A stretch of 64,000 nt of DNA from Streptomyces katrae (GCF_000717655.1 NZ_JNZY01000037.1:1-64000); one strand, 5' to 3'; numbered from the stretch's first letter, positions 26,542 through 35,625 are shown. Translations and numbers: made by a program. The notes: generated by a model not told the origin, from the sequence alone.

Positions 26542-27534
26542 TCACGGGCTCGGTGGGCCGGGCCGTCGGCGGTGGGGGAGCGGGCGGGTGTAGCGGCGGT
26601 GCAGTGCTTCGCGCGCGGCCTCGAAGGCGGTTTCGCCGCAGGAGGCGGGTCCCGCGGCGACGTCGGAGAGGGCATGGATCCGGGTGCGCTCCTCGGCGGC
26701 GATGGTTTCGCAGGCCCTCAGCATGTCCAGAGTCGGGGCTCCCGCGTTGACCAGGAGGACGGGCGCGTCCGGTGCGGCGGGCATCTTGAGGGGGAAGGTG
26801 ACCAGCGACAGAACGGCGAGGCGTTCGCGGCTCTCGGCCCGGGCCCTGACCGTGCCCGTGGTGGCGGCCAGGTGCCCGCCGGCCGCCGTCACGTCGTGGA
26901 GCAGCCGCAGCGGGCCGGTCTCGGCCGACCTGCGGGAGCGCCGGGGCGTCACGAGCGGGTCCCGGGTGGCGATTTCGTTGCAGGCGAGCTCCAGGCGGCG
27001 GGCCACGCGTGGGTCCCGCAGGCCGGAGGCGAGGGCGAGGGCGTACGGGGCCAGGCGACCGTCGATCAGATCGTCGAGCGGCAGCAGCTTGAGGGTGCGG
27101 GCCCGCAGCAGCCAGGCCACCTCCACCCGGTAGCGGCCGTTGGGGTCGACGGCCTCCAGCTCGAGGCCGCTGTGCCAGCTGACGATGACCCGGTCATGGC
27201 GGTCGTCCCTGGGAGAAACCTCGACCTGCACGTCCGCCACGGACCAGCGGCGGTTCCCGTACTCGACGAGCGGCAGGCACAACTCCCCACCGGGGGTCAG
27301 GGCGCCGGACCGTGCCAGGCCGCTCAGGGTGGTGGTACCGGAGGGACGTGAGTGCAGCACGGCGCCGTCGAGGCGAACCGGCCGGAGGCTGCCGGCGAAC
27401 GTCAGCACCGCCTCCCGGGGCAATCCCGATCCGCCTCGGCCGTCACCGGCCCCGAGGTGCGGGGTACTGGTACCGGAGCGGTCAATGGTCTCGGTGTCCG
27501 ACTCTGCCCGAGCCATCAGGTGCGTGAGATCCAT
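26542..27534 (-). CDS. Hypothetical cytoplasmic protein
   Basis: About 330 residues from ATG 27534; no strong ribosome site, so the start is uncertain. It contains a beta-rich N-terminal half (VQVEVSPRDDRHDRVIVSWH, ELEAVDPNGRYRVEVAW) and a helical C-terminal half (RRLELACNEIATRD, DMLRACETIAAEER). No signal or membrane helix. I do not recognise the family. The frame has strong GC3 bias over its length, which supports coding. Confidence 0.6.
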   Translation of the reverse strand: MDLTHLMARAESDTETIDRSGTSTPHLGAGDGRGGSGLPREAVLTFAGSLRPVRLDGAVLHSRPSGTTTLSGLARSGALTPGGELCLPLVEYGNRRWSVADVQVEVSPRDDRHDRVIVSWHSGLELEAVDPNGRYRVEVAWLLRARTLKLLPLDDLIDGRLAPYALALASGLRDPRVARRLELACNEIATRDPLVTPRRSRRSAETGPLRLLHDVTAAGGHLAATTGTVRARAESRERLAVLSLVTFPLKMPAAPDAPVLLVNAGAPTLDMLRACETIAAEERTRIHALSDVAAGPASCGETAFEAAREALHRRYTRPLPHRRRPGPPSP

Positions 27535-27799
27535 GACGGACCGATACCAGGGCCGTGGTGCTCGCGCAGGACGCCACGCCGGTGACGGGTCAGCCGGCTC
27601 CGGGCCAGAGGAGGCCACCCAGCTTCGCGAGGGCGGCTTGACCGCGGCGGGCGGGGTGCGCGGGATCCGCTCCGCGACGGGAAGACCGCCCGACTCCGTG
27701 ACTACTTCGCACCGGACCTGATCAGCTGACGACGTCGACTTGACTGATCGAGTAGGGGAGGGTGCCGCCGCGGCCGGGCCGCCTGTCAGCATGCCGATC

Positions 27800-28603
27800 A
27801 TGACTGAGAGTGCATCTGTACGTCCGGTTCGCAGAATATTGGACGGCCGGAACGATCCCGACAGCCCGGTGTCGGCGCGCGAGGAGGGCGGAGCCCCGAG
27901 CGGCGACGCAGTGGTGGACGGTGCCTATGACGCCCTCGGCGTCACCTGGGACTTCTTCCGCACGGTGTACGGCCGCAACTCGATCGACGGCAGGGGCGGT
28001 CCCGTGGAGGCGGTCGTCCGCACCGGGGAGCCGGGTGTGGCCTGGCAGCGTTCGCGCATCCTCCTCGGTGACGGCGGGGTCCCGCCAGTGGAGGCGTTCG
28101 CCGAGCAGTTCACGGCCGGCATCATCCACCACACCGCCGAGCTGGAGTCGTACGGTGAACCCGGCGCGCTCGCCGCCTCGCTCGGGAACGTCTTCGGTGT
28201 CCTGGCCAAGCAGTACGGCCTGCAGCACACGGTGCAGGAAGCGGACTGGCTGTTCGGCCGGGGCATCGCGTCCTCCGACGCAGCCGGCGGCTCACTCAAG
28301 GATCCCGCCCGGTTCCACCAGGCGGCCCACATGACCGAGTACGACGACACCTCCGGCGACGACGGGGGCGTACACGCCAACGCGGGGATCCCGAGCCGCG
28401 CGTTCTACCTCGTCGCGACCGGGCTGGGCGGCCACGCCTGGGACCGGGCCGGGCGCATCTGGTACAAGGCGCTGATGGAGTACGCCGCCAGGACCACGAA
28501 CTTCTCCGCATTCCGCTACGCGACCCTCGGTGCCGCCCGGGACCTCGACTGGTCGACGGACGTGGTGGCCGAGGCGTGGAGCGCGGTTGGCGTGGAGCGC
28601 TGA
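27800..28603 (+). CDS. Catalytically dead M4 (thermolysin-like) peptidase homologue
   Basis: 267 residues. The thermolysin scaffold is recognisable: AYDALGVTWDFFRTVYGRNSIDGRG, then VHANAGIPSRAFYLVA and GGHAWDRAGRIWYKAL. The zinc HExxH helix, normally DVVGHELTHGV before EYxAGLEYxGQSGALNE, is here EAFAEQFTAGIIHHTAELES. Both zinc histidines, the catalytic glutamate and the third ligand (NExxSD, here AASLGN) are missing. The H231 equivalent in VHANAG remains. No signal peptide or propeptide. It should not be a protease; a binding or inhibitor role is possible. The start may also be 27791. Confidence 0.82.
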   Translation: MTESASVRPVRRILDGRNDPDSPVSAREEGGAPSGDAVVDGAYDALGVTWDFFRTVYGRNSIDGRGGPVEAVVRTGEPGVAWQRSRILLGDGGVPPVEAFAEQFTAGIIHHTAELESYGEPGALAASLGNVFGVLAKQYGLQHTVQEADWLFGRGIASSDAAGGSLKDPARFHQAAHMTEYDDTSGDDGGVHANAGIPSRAFYLVATGLGGHAWDRAGRIWYKALMEYAARTTNFSAFRYATLGAARDLDWSTDVVAEAWSAVGVER

Positions 28604-28619
28604 CCGCACTCCACGGGCT

Positions 28620-28655
28620 CGGGCCCCGGCAGCCGCATACGGCTGCCGGGGCCCG
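28620..28655. terminator. 16-bp perfect hairpin terminator
   Basis: Arms 28620-28635 and 28640-28655 (CGGGCCCCGGCAGCCG and complement) flank a CATA loop, 17 bases after the M4-like gene stop. Confidence 0.82.
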
Positions 28656-28831
28656 CGTCGTGTTGCCGGTGGTGCCGGTCGTGCCGCTCGGCCGCCCCGA
28701 TCTGCGGCGTGATACCTGACATTCTCCCGCTTTGGGCAGAGGCCACCCTGCGTGCAATCGGGATCATGAGGGAGGGCGTTCGGCATGCGAACGCCAGTAC
28801 GCACTCCCATCGTTCGCAGGAGGACATTCGC

Positions 28832-30298
28832 ATGGTCACCAGACGTCGCGTGCTCGTCGGCACGCTGGCCACGACGGGCGCGGGCCTGATCACCGGTGCC
28901 GGCCTGCTGCCCGTACTGCGCACCGCCACCGCGCAGGCCGCCGAAGACGCGGGCCCGGCGGTCCCGCCTGCGCCGTTCACGGTGAAGCTGCCGCAGCTGC
29001 CCGTGCTCACCCCGTACTCCACCGAGGGCGGGCAGGACGCGTACCGCGTCACCGTCAAGGAGGTCTCGAGGGAGATCCTGCCCGGGGTGCAGACCAAGGT
29101 GCTGACCTACGACGGCCACTTCCCGGGGCCGGTGCTGCGGGCGCGCAGCGGCCGACCGGTGTCCATCCGGCACCGGAACACCCTGGACATGCCGATGGCC
29201 GTGCACCTGCACGGCGCGAGCGTTTCCCCCGAGAACGACGGCGCCCCGATGGACACCGTCGCCCCGGGCACGGCCCGTACGTACACCTACCCGAACCAGC
29301 AGCCCAATGCCACGCTGTGGTTCCACGACCACGCCCACCACATGGAGGCCGAGCACGTCTACCGGGGGCTGTCGGCGACGTACATCCTCACCGACGACAC
29401 GGAGCGGGCCCTGCCGCTGCCCTCCGGCAGGTACGAGATACCGATCGCGCTGCGCGACGCCCGTTTCGACGAGAACGGGCAACTGGTCTACGTGATGGAC
29501 GACTTCCGGGGCCGCACCACGCTGCTCGCCAACGGCCGCCCGAGCCCGTACCTGGAGGTCGCGGCCCGCAAGTACCGCTTCCGCCTGCTCAACACCTCCA
29601 ACCTGCGCTTCTTCAAGCTGCGTCTCGCCGACGGCGGGCAGTTCGTACAGATCGGCTCCGACGGCGGCCTGCTGGAGCGGCCCTTCACCACCGACACCGT
29701 CTCGCTGTCCCCGGCGGAACGGGCCGACGTGGTCATCGACTTCTCCCGCTACCCGGTCGGCACGAAGATCGTCCTGGAGACCACGATGGGCGGAGGAGCA
29801 CCCGGCCAGGTCGGCAACGTGCTCCGGTTCGACGTGGTCCGCACCGCTCCCGACCCGAGCCGCATCCCGGACGTGCTGCGCACCCTGCCGCCGGTGGACG
29901 CGCTGCCCAAGCCCGCCGTCGAGCGGCGCATCGTCTTCAGCATGGACGAGGACGGCCGCACCGAGCCGCGCGGGCTGATCGACGGACTCCAGTGGGACCC
30001 GGACCGGATCGACCAGACGGTCACGTTCGGGACCTCGGAGATCTGGACGGTGACCAACGCCAACAAGCTCATCCCGCACAACTTCCACATGCACCTGGTC
30101 CAGTTCCGGCTACTGGAGCGGGGCGGCGTCCCCGTCGGACCGGCCGAGGCGGGCCTGAAGGACACGGTCCAGCTCCTTCCCGGCGAGACGGTGAAGCTGC
30201 ACGCCACCTTCGACGCGTACCGGGGCACGTACGTCTACCACTGCCACCTGCTGGACCACTCGGCGATGGGCATGATGGCCAACTTCCGCGTGCGGTAG
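28832..30298 (+). CDS. Multicopper oxidase (laccase/CotA-like), Tat-exported
   Basis: 488 residues. The twin-arginine signal TRRRVLVGTLATTGAGLI is followed by three cupredoxin domains. All copper motifs are present: HLHG, HDHAHHMEAEH, HNFHMH and HCHLLDHSAMGMM, the last carrying the type 1 Cys-His pair and an axial Met. It should oxidise phenols, metal ions or bilirubin-like compounds while reducing oxygen to water outside the membrane. AGGAGG lies eight bases before the ATG. Confidence 0.9.
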   Translation: MVTRRRVLVGTLATTGAGLITGAGLLPVLRTATAQAAEDAGPAVPPAPFTVKLPQLPVLTPYSTEGGQDAYRVTVKEVSREILPGVQTKVLTYDGHFPGPVLRARSGRPVSIRHRNTLDMPMAVHLHGASVSPENDGAPMDTVAPGTARTYTYPNQQPNATLWFHDHAHHMEAEHVYRGLSATYILTDDTERALPLPSGRYEIPIALRDARFDENGQLVYVMDDFRGRTTLLANGRPSPYLEVAARKYRFRLLNTSNLRFFKLRLADGGQFVQIGSDGGLLERPFTTDTVSLSPAERADVVIDFSRYPVGTKIVLETTMGGGAPGQVGNVLRFDVVRTAPDPSRIPDVLRTLPPVDALPKPAVERRIVFSMDEDGRTEPRGLIDGLQWDPDRIDQTVTFGTSEIWTVTNANKLIPHNFHMHLVQFRLLERGGVPVGPAEAGLKDTVQLLPGETVKLHATFDAYRGTYVYHCHLLDHSAMGMMANFRVR

Positions 30299-30304
30299 CA
30301 GGAT

Positions 30305-30335
30305 CCGGGCCGGGCGCCGCCCGCACCCGGCCCGG
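30305..30335. terminator. Hairpin after the multicopper oxidase
   Basis: CCGGGCCGGGCG (30305-30316) pairs with CACCCGGCCCGG (30324-30335), 11 of 12 bases, immediately after the stop codon. Confidence 0.6.
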
Positions 30336-30388
30336 CAGACGCCGCAGGCGCTGCGCGTCGTGTGCACTGCCCCGCAGCCGGGACGCCG

Positions 30389-30466
30389 ATGATCACCGCG
30401 ATCGGTCGATGCGGCTGGGTCACCGGCCCCGAGGGAAACCGGCTCGAACTGTGGCAGCCCGCCTGA
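30389..30466 (+). pseudogene. C-terminal tail of a VOC/glyoxalase protein
   Basis: Twenty-five residues ending GWVTGPEGNRLELWQPA match the usual end of VOC (glyoxalase/bleomycin-resistance) proteins, where the Glu of LELW is a metal ligand. Nothing upstream supplies the rest of the domain, so this is a short remnant. Confidence 0.65.
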
Positions 30467-30497
30467 CCGCGTCTTCACGCAGGCGGTGACGTCTGCC

Positions 30498-31394
30498 CTA
30501 TTCAGCCGCCGCCCGGTCGTCGACCGGGATGTCCAGGCGGTCGGCCAGGGTGGTGAGGGTCCTCCCCAGAGGGAGCGCGACCCGGGTGACGGCGTGCTGG
30601 TCGCCGCGGGTCGGGTCGCGGTTGACGATCAGCACGGGTTTCCCGGCCTGGGCTGCCTGACGGACGAACCGGAGCCCGGACATCACTGTCAGTGAGGAAC
30701 CCAGGACCAGCAGCGAGGTCGCCTCACCGACCAGTTCGCGGCAGCGCTCGACCCGCCCTGGCGGAACGGCTTCGCCGAAGAACACCACATCCGGTTTGAG
30801 GATGCCGCCACACCCCGAGCAGGGCACCACGCGGAAGTCGCGGACCTGTTCGTCGGTGAGGTCGGCGTCACCGTCCGGGTTCAGTCCGGCGGCCACCGGT
30901 TCGAAGCCCGCATTGGCCTCCTCGAGCCGCCGGGCCAGCTCATGGCGCGAGCTGGAGACGCCGCAGGAAAGGCACACGACCCGATCCAGTCCTCCATGGA
31001 GTTCCACCACACCCTGGCTGCCGGCGGCCTGATGCAGGCCGTCGACGTTCTGGGTGATCAGACCCGAGAGCAAGCCGTGCCGCCCGAACGCCGCCACAGC
31101 CCGGTGCCCGGGGTTGGGCCGGGCGCGGCCGAACGTGCGCCAGCCGAGGTGACTGCGCGCCCAGTACCGGCGCCGGGCCCGGGCATTGGCGGTGAATTCC
31201 TGGTAGGTCATCGGGGTGTGCCGGCTCAGGCTCCCGCCCTTCCCCCGGTAGTCGGGGATCCCCGACTCGGTGGACATGCCCGCCCCGCTGAGCACCAGTA
31301 CACCGCCGGTCCTCAGCGCATCGGCGACCGGCTCCGGATCCGTGGTGCCAGGCCGGAGGTCCTCGGTGGGCGTCCAGCTCAGAGTGGGGCGCAT
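30498..31394 (-). CDS. Sir2-family NAD-dependent protein deacylase
   Basis: 298 residues from ATG 31394, chosen because GGGGG lies seven bases upstream. The Rossmann motif GAGMSTESGIPDYRG, the TQNVDGLHQAAG loop, the catalytic histidine in ELHGG, and a zinc site with two C-x-x-C pairs (CLSC, CSGC) are all visible, followed by PDVVFFGE and LGSSLTV. It removes acyl groups from lysines using NAD+. It stands alone, just downstream of a convergent-free MarR gene on the same strand. Confidence 0.92.
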   Translation of the reverse strand: MRPTLSWTPTEDLRPGTTDPEPVADALRTGGVLVLSGAGMSTESGIPDYRGKGGSLSRHTPMTYQEFTANARARRRYWARSHLGWRTFGRARPNPGHRAVAAFGRHGLLSGLITQNVDGLHQAAGSQGVVELHGGLDRVVCLSCGVSSSRHELARRLEEANAGFEPVAAGLNPDGDADLTDEQVRDFRVVPCSGCGGILKPDVVFFGEAVPPGRVERCRELVGEATSLLVLGSSLTVMSGLRFVRQAAQAGKPVLIVNRDPTRGDQHAVTRVALPLGRTLTTLADRLDIPVDDRAAAE

Positions 31395-31485
31395 GCGCAT
31401 TCCCCCAGCGTACGGAACGGGCAGCGCACCGGCACAGGACCCTGACCGCCCGGGCCGGCCACGCCCGGCCGGCCTGGCGTGTTCC

Positions 31486-31995
31486 TCACCCGCCCAGGCC
31501 AGGGTCTGCACCGGGCGTGGGCGATTCGCCGGACGGTCGTGAGTCTCCACTGATCTCGGAGGGAGGTAGCGCGGCGAGCGCCTGCAGGGTGTTCAGGAAG
31601 CCGCGTCGGTCTTCCTCCGGCAGGCGGGCCAGCAGCCGTTCCTCGCGCCGCTGGATCGCTGACCGGGCCGCGTCGCGCACCCGGCGCCCCGCAGGGGTGA
31701 GGGAGAGTACGCGCGCCCGCCGGTCCGCCGGATCAGGCTGCCGCCGGATCAGTCCGCGCTCTTCCAGGTCGTCGAGGACGCCGATGATCCGGGTCTTGTC
31801 GGCACCGATGTCACGCGCCAACGCGGCCTGCGTCCGTACCGGTTCGTCGTCGAGCCCGAGCAGTACCGAGTACGCCCACATGACCAGCCCGTGTTCGCGC
31901 AGCACCGGCAACTCGGCGGCCACCAGTGCGCGGCCCAGAGGGACGATCATCGCCGCCAGGTCAGGGCGCCCCTCGGGTGTGGTGTTGCCAGTCAT
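31486..31995 (-). CDS. MarR-family transcriptional regulator
   Basis: 169 residues. The winged HTH is clear: TQAALARDIGADKTRIIGVLDDLEERGLIRR with the wing DPADRRARVLSLT, preceded by a dimerisation helix. It is divergent from the DinB-like gene with only 52 bases between the ATGs, so it probably represses both. The likely signal is a small phenolic or thiol-reactive compound, by analogy to MarR proteins next to mycothiol-dependent enzymes. The last 20 residues are disordered. Confidence 0.88.
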   Translation of the reverse strand: MTGNTTPEGRPDLAAMIVPLGRALVAAELPVLREHGLVMWAYSVLLGLDDEPVRTQAALARDIGADKTRIIGVLDDLEERGLIRRQPDPADRRARVLSLTPAGRRVRDAARSAIQRREERLLARLPEEDRRGFLNTLQALAALPPSEISGDSRPSGESPTPGADPGLGG

Positions 31996-32032
31996 GGAGA
32001 AGAAGATACTCGTTGACCAATGATGAGCTGGT

Positions 32033-32045
32033 GCTTATCGTAAGC
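32033..32045. promoter_or_regulatory. Palindrome GCTTA-TCG-TAAGC in the MarR/DinB intergenic region
   Basis: A perfect 5-bp inverted repeat sits two bases before the DinB-like ATG at 32048. It is a candidate MarR operator by position. Confidence 0.45.
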
Positions 32046-32047
32046 GC

Positions 32048-32659
32048 ATGCGTATGAACTTGACGGCCGTCAAGGCTTTCAACGACCGTGCGGTACGCGA
32101 GAGCATCGCCGCGGTCCGTCGGGCGGACGTGGAGGACCTCACCCGGCCTACCCCCTGCTCGGCCTGGAACCTGGGCGAGCTGCTCGTGCACATGACGGCC
32201 CAGCACCGCGGTTTCGCGGCGGCGGCCAGGGGTGACGGGGGCAATCTGGCGCACTGGAAAGGCGAGGTGCCGGGGCCGGAAGCCGTCGGGCGGTACCTGG
32301 CCGCCGCAGAAGCAGCCCTGGCCGCGTTCGCCGAAGTCAGCTCGATGGAGCAGGAGTTCGCCCTCCCCGAATTCGGCGAAGGCGCAGTCTTCCCGGCGAT
32401 CCGGGCCATCGGATTCCACTTCCTCGACTACGTGGTCCACACCTGGGACGTCGCCCGTGCCCTCGATCTGCCCTTCGTCCCGGACCCCGACATCCTGGAT
32501 GCCGCCCTCCCCATCGCGCTGGCCGTCCCCAACGGAGCCGACCGCACGCGGCCGGGCGCCGCCTTCGCCCCGAGCCTCCCCGAGCCCACCGACTCCGACA
32601 CCCTGACCCGAATCCTCATGCACCTGGGCCGCTCCCTGTCCTGGGCCCCGCTTCTGTGA
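32048..32659 (+). CDS. DinB/mycothiol-dependent maleylpyruvate isomerase-like protein (TIGR03086 type)
   Basis: 203 residues of the DinB-like four-helix fold. TRPTPCSAWNLGELLVHM near residue 33 carries the conserved P-C-x-W-x-x-x-x-L-x-x-H motif with a metal-binding His; a second cluster is FHFLDYVVHTWDVARAL. Such actinobacterial enzymes use mycothiol or are uncharacterised transferases. It is the probable target of the divergent MarR gene. Confidence 0.85.
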   Translation: MRMNLTAVKAFNDRAVRESIAAVRRADVEDLTRPTPCSAWNLGELLVHMTAQHRGFAAAARGDGGNLAHWKGEVPGPEAVGRYLAAAEAALAAFAEVSSMEQEFALPEFGEGAVFPAIRAIGFHFLDYVVHTWDVARALDLPFVPDPDILDAALPIALAVPNGADRTRPGAAFAPSLPEPTDSDTLTRILMHLGRSLSWAPLL

Positions 32660-32663
32660 TCAC

Positions 32664-33026
32664 GTGGTTCGCCGGACGTGGCGCCCGCGCCCGTTGGCAG
32701 TGGCACTTTCGTCGGTCGCGTTCGCCGCAGGGGGAGTGGCGGCCAGCGCAAGCAGTGCTGCGGCCGTGGGCGGATGCCCCCGGGCAAGCCGTGCCTGTAC
32801 GAGACCACCCGGTTCCGCGACCTCGATGTCACCTCGACAAGTACGCGGGCCTGCATCTTCCTCGGCCACTACGCTGAGACCGGCTTCTTCGACGGCATCG
32901 GCTCGGTACATGAACAACCTGCCGGTCAACGCCGTGGTTTACCACTACAGCGCCGATCAAGAGGCGGTTCTGCCTGCACGGGTGCCGTGTGCACCGGCGG
33001 CGTCAACCCCAACGCCGGTCTGTAGC
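32664..33026 (+). pseudogene. Small secreted Cys-containing protein broken by three one-base frameshifts
   Basis: The first frame gives a signal peptide (LAVALSSVAFAAGGVAASAS, then AAVGGC). After a CCCCC run near 32777 the sense shifts to PPGKPCLYETTRFRDLDVTS and on to GHYAETGFFDGIGS, back to the first frame at YMNNLPVNAVVYHYSADQE near 32910, and again to AVCTGGVNPNAGL. Each shift is about one base. Restored, it would be about 120 residues with paired cysteines, reminiscent of I36-type peptidase-inhibitor-like secreted proteins. Confidence 0.7.
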
Positions 33027-33041
33027 GGCTGAACCACAGCA

Positions 33042-33095
33042 CGGCCGGGTCCCGGTCCGTGTCCCCGGGGCCCGGCCGCGACCGGGACCCTGCCG
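33042..33095. terminator. Hairpin between convergent genes
   Basis: CGGCCGGGTCCCGGTC (33042-33057) pairs with 33080-33095 at 15 of 16 positions. It lies between the frameshifted secreted gene and the peptidoglycan-binding gene, so it could serve both strands. Confidence 0.7.
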
Positions 33096-33096
33096 G

Positions 33097-33468
33097 TCAG
33101 CAGCCCGGGTTCTTCAGGGCGCTCCAGGTCTTGGGACCGACGATGCCGTCGACGGGCATGTGGCACATGTCCTTCACCCGGCGCTGGAACTCGCGCACGG
33201 CGCGGTCGGTGTCGGGACCGAAGTCGCCGTCGACGCCGGAGGAACCGATGTACACGTTCCAGGTCTTCAGCAGACACTGGGCCTGCCTGACCGCAGCGCC
33301 CTTGGCACCCCGGCTGATGGTGGGCTGGGAGTCGGTGTAGTTGCAACCGCGCGAACCGGCCACCGACGTACCGGAGTCGGTAGCCGCCACGGCCGACGGG
33401 GCCAGGGCGACACCGGTGCACAAGGCAGTGGAGGCGACGAGGAGCGCAAGACGCTTGCTGACGATCAT
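33097..33468 (-). CDS. Secreted peptidoglycan-binding (PG_binding_1) protein
   Basis: 123 residues with a signal peptide ending near AVAATD. The mature part is a single PG_binding_1 domain: ISRGAKGAAVRQAQCLLK, then GVDGDFGPDTDRAVREFQRR and VDGIVGPKTWSALKNPGC. Cysteines near both ends may form disulfides. These domains bind muropeptides. Here no enzyme domain is attached, as in many short Streptomyces proteins. Confidence 0.85.
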   Translation of the reverse strand: MIVSKRLALLVASTALCTGVALAPSAVAATDSGTSVAGSRGCNYTDSQPTISRGAKGAAVRQAQCLLKTWNVYIGSSGVDGDFGPDTDRAVREFQRRVKDMCHMPVDGIVGPKTWSALKNPGC

Positions 33469-33727
33469 GGCTGTTCCGTCCTTCGATCGGCGCGGGCCGT
33501 CCCCCCGCAGGTGTCCCCCGAGTGACCCGCTGTCCTGGTGTGCGGGACCGGTGGTCGGCCGGTCCCGTGGTCCCGGGACATGAAGCTACGGGCCGGGGCC
33601 CGGGCCCGTCGTCCCGTGCCCGATGGATCTCCGCGCCAACCTCCGGCGCAGCGCCGCTCCTTCTCCCACTCAGGGTTGAGTACGGGAGTGGGAGACCGGT
33701 CCGCGCCGTCCGGGCTAGGCTGCGGCG

Positions 33728-34927
33728 ATGCGGATCCGCCCCTCCTCCACGGACGCGCTGACAGCCCTCGCACAGACGGGTGTGGCCGTGCTGCTGGGCC
33801 GGGAGGCGGTCGCCCAGGGGTGGCCTCCCCTGGACCTCGCCGCGTACCTGCTCGTCGGGCTGGTGACGGTGCCGGTGGCCGTGCGGACCAAGGCGCCGGT
33901 CGCGGTCTGTCTGTTCACCCAGCTGATGTGGGTCGTGTACATCACCGCCGGGTACTGGCCTGTGGTCACCTGCTTCGGTCCCATGCTCGCGGTGTACACG
34001 GTGGCCGCGCTCTGCCCGGTCCGCACCTCGTCGGCGTGCGCTGCCCTGATGGGGGCGGTGTGGGTCTACGCGGGACTGCTGGGCAACGGCCCCGGCGGTT
34101 CCATGGCGACCGTGCTCGCGCAGGCCGTGGTCTTCCCTGCAGTGCTGTGGCGGTTCGGGCTGGTGGCCCGCCGGTCGGCCGAACTGGCCCGCCAGCTGCG
34201 GCGCGAGCGTGACGAACGCGCACGCCGCGATGTCGCCGAGGAACGCGCGCGCATCGCAAGGGAACTGCACGACATCGTGGCCCACCACATGTCCGTGATC
34301 TCGGTCCAGGCGGGCCTGGCCGGGTACGCGTTCGACGCGGCGCCCCACACGGCCCGTGCGGCCCTGTCCACCATCGAGGACACCAGCGCCGAGGCACTGG
34401 ACGAACTCCGCCGCATGCTCAGCCTGTTGCGGGACACCGACCGGGAGCAACCGGACGGCGGAGCCGGCCCGGAAGCCCCGGCCCGGGACGCCCCGATGCC
34501 GGGCCTGTCACGGCTGACGGAAATGACCGAACGGGTCCGGGCCGCCGGCGTTCCGGTGAACCTGCAGGTCACAGGCGATGCACGCGCCCTGGCCCCCGGC
34601 GTGGAGCTGTGTGCGTACCGCGTGACGCAGGAGGCGCTGACCAACGTCCTCAAGCACGCCCCGGGCTCCCGCGTGACCGTGACCCTCGACTACCGGCCCA
34701 CGCACCTCTCGGTCACCGTGACCGACGACGGCACGGGCAGAGGCCCCGTTCCGGCCAAGTTGGTACAAGGGAGCGGGAACGGGTTGATCGGCATGCGCGA
34801 GCGGGCCAAGCTCTACGGAGGAACGATCAGCACCGGGCCACGCACCGAAGGGGGCTACGCCGTGTGCCTCACCCTGCCGACCTCCGCCCGGACCGTACCG
34901 CCACGCGGGGACGGCCGCCCGGCGTGA
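33728..34927 (+). CDS. Sensor histidine kinase (NarL/DesK type)
   Basis: 399 residues. Four or five membrane helices fill residues 10-150. The HisKA_3 dimerisation domain carries the phospho-accepting His in ARELHDIVAHHMS near residue 181. The ATPase domain has TQEALTNVLKHAP and VTDDGTGRG, then NGLIGMRERAKLYGG. No large sensor domain is present, so it may sense the membrane state or a membrane-active compound. It overlaps its response regulator by four bases (GTGA). Confidence 0.93.
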   Translation: MRIRPSSTDALTALAQTGVAVLLGREAVAQGWPPLDLAAYLLVGLVTVPVAVRTKAPVAVCLFTQLMWVVYITAGYWPVVTCFGPMLAVYTVAALCPVRTSSACAALMGAVWVYAGLLGNGPGGSMATVLAQAVVFPAVLWRFGLVARRSAELARQLRRERDERARRDVAEERARIARELHDIVAHHMSVISVQAGLAGYAFDAAPHTARAALSTIEDTSAEALDELRRMLSLLRDTDREQPDGGAGPEAPARDAPMPGLSRLTEMTERVRAAGVPVNLQVTGDARALAPGVELCAYRVTQEALTNVLKHAPGSRVTVTLDYRPTHLSVTVTDDGTGRGPVPAKLVQGSGNGLIGMRERAKLYGGTISTGPRTEGGYAVCLTLPTSARTVPPRGDGRPA

Positions 34928-35625
34928 CGGGATCCGGACCCTTGAGGGTGCTCGTGGCCGACGACCAGTTCCTCATCCGGGCCGGGCTCGTGGGCCTGCT
35001 CGAGATGGCGGAGGGCTTCGAGGTCGTCGGAGAGGCCACGGACGGCGCCGAGGCGGTCGAGCTCGCCGCCCGTACCCGCCCCGACGTGATCCTGATGGAC
35101 ATCCGGATGCCGCGCATGGACGGGATCGCCGCCACGGAGATGATCCTCGCGCAGACCCCGCCCCCGGCGCCCCGCGTGCTGATCCTGACCACCTTCGACC
35201 TGGACGAGTACGTGTACGGGGCGCTGAAGGCCGGAGCCTCCGGCTTCCTGCTGAAGGACTCCGGCCCCCAGCGGCTGCTCGCCGCCGTCACCGCCGTGGG
35301 CAGCGGGGACGCCCTCTTCGCACCGACGGTGACCCGGCGGCTCGTGGAGGCCTTCGCCACCCGCGCGGGCCGCGAAGAGGCCGGCGACGCCGGCCGGGCC
35401 GGGGCGGCCGGACTGGACGCGCTGACGGGCCGGGAGATCGAGGTGCTGGAGCTGGTCGGGCAGGGCCTGGCCAACGCTGAAATCGCCTGGCGGCTGTTCA
35501 TCACCGAGGCCACGGTCAAGAGCCACCTCAGCCGGACCATGACGAAGCTGGGCCTGGAGAGCCGGGCCCAGGCAGTGGTGACGGCGTACGAGAGCGGGCT
35601 GGTGGTCCCCGGCCGGAACACCTGA
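34924..35625 (+). CDS. NarL/FixJ-family response regulator
   Basis: 233 residues from GTG 34924. The receiver domain has acidic DD in VLVADDQFL, the phospho-acceptor Asp in ILMDIRMPRMDG (near residue 58), then TTFDLDEYV and LLKDS. A LuxR-type HTH closes it (LTGREIEVLELVGQGLANAE, TVKSHLSRTMTKLG). The cognate kinase is immediately upstream, and the overlap ensures coupled translation. Confidence 0.94.
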   Translation: MTGSGPLRVLVADDQFLIRAGLVGLLEMAEGFEVVGEATDGAEAVELAARTRPDVILMDIRMPRMDGIAATEMILAQTPPPAPRVLILTTFDLDEYVYGALKAGASGFLLKDSGPQRLLAAVTAVGSGDALFAPTVTRRLVEAFATRAGREEAGDAGRAGAAGLDALTGREIEVLELVGQGLANAEIAWRLFITEATVKSHLSRTMTKLGLESRAQAVVTAYESGLVVPGRNT

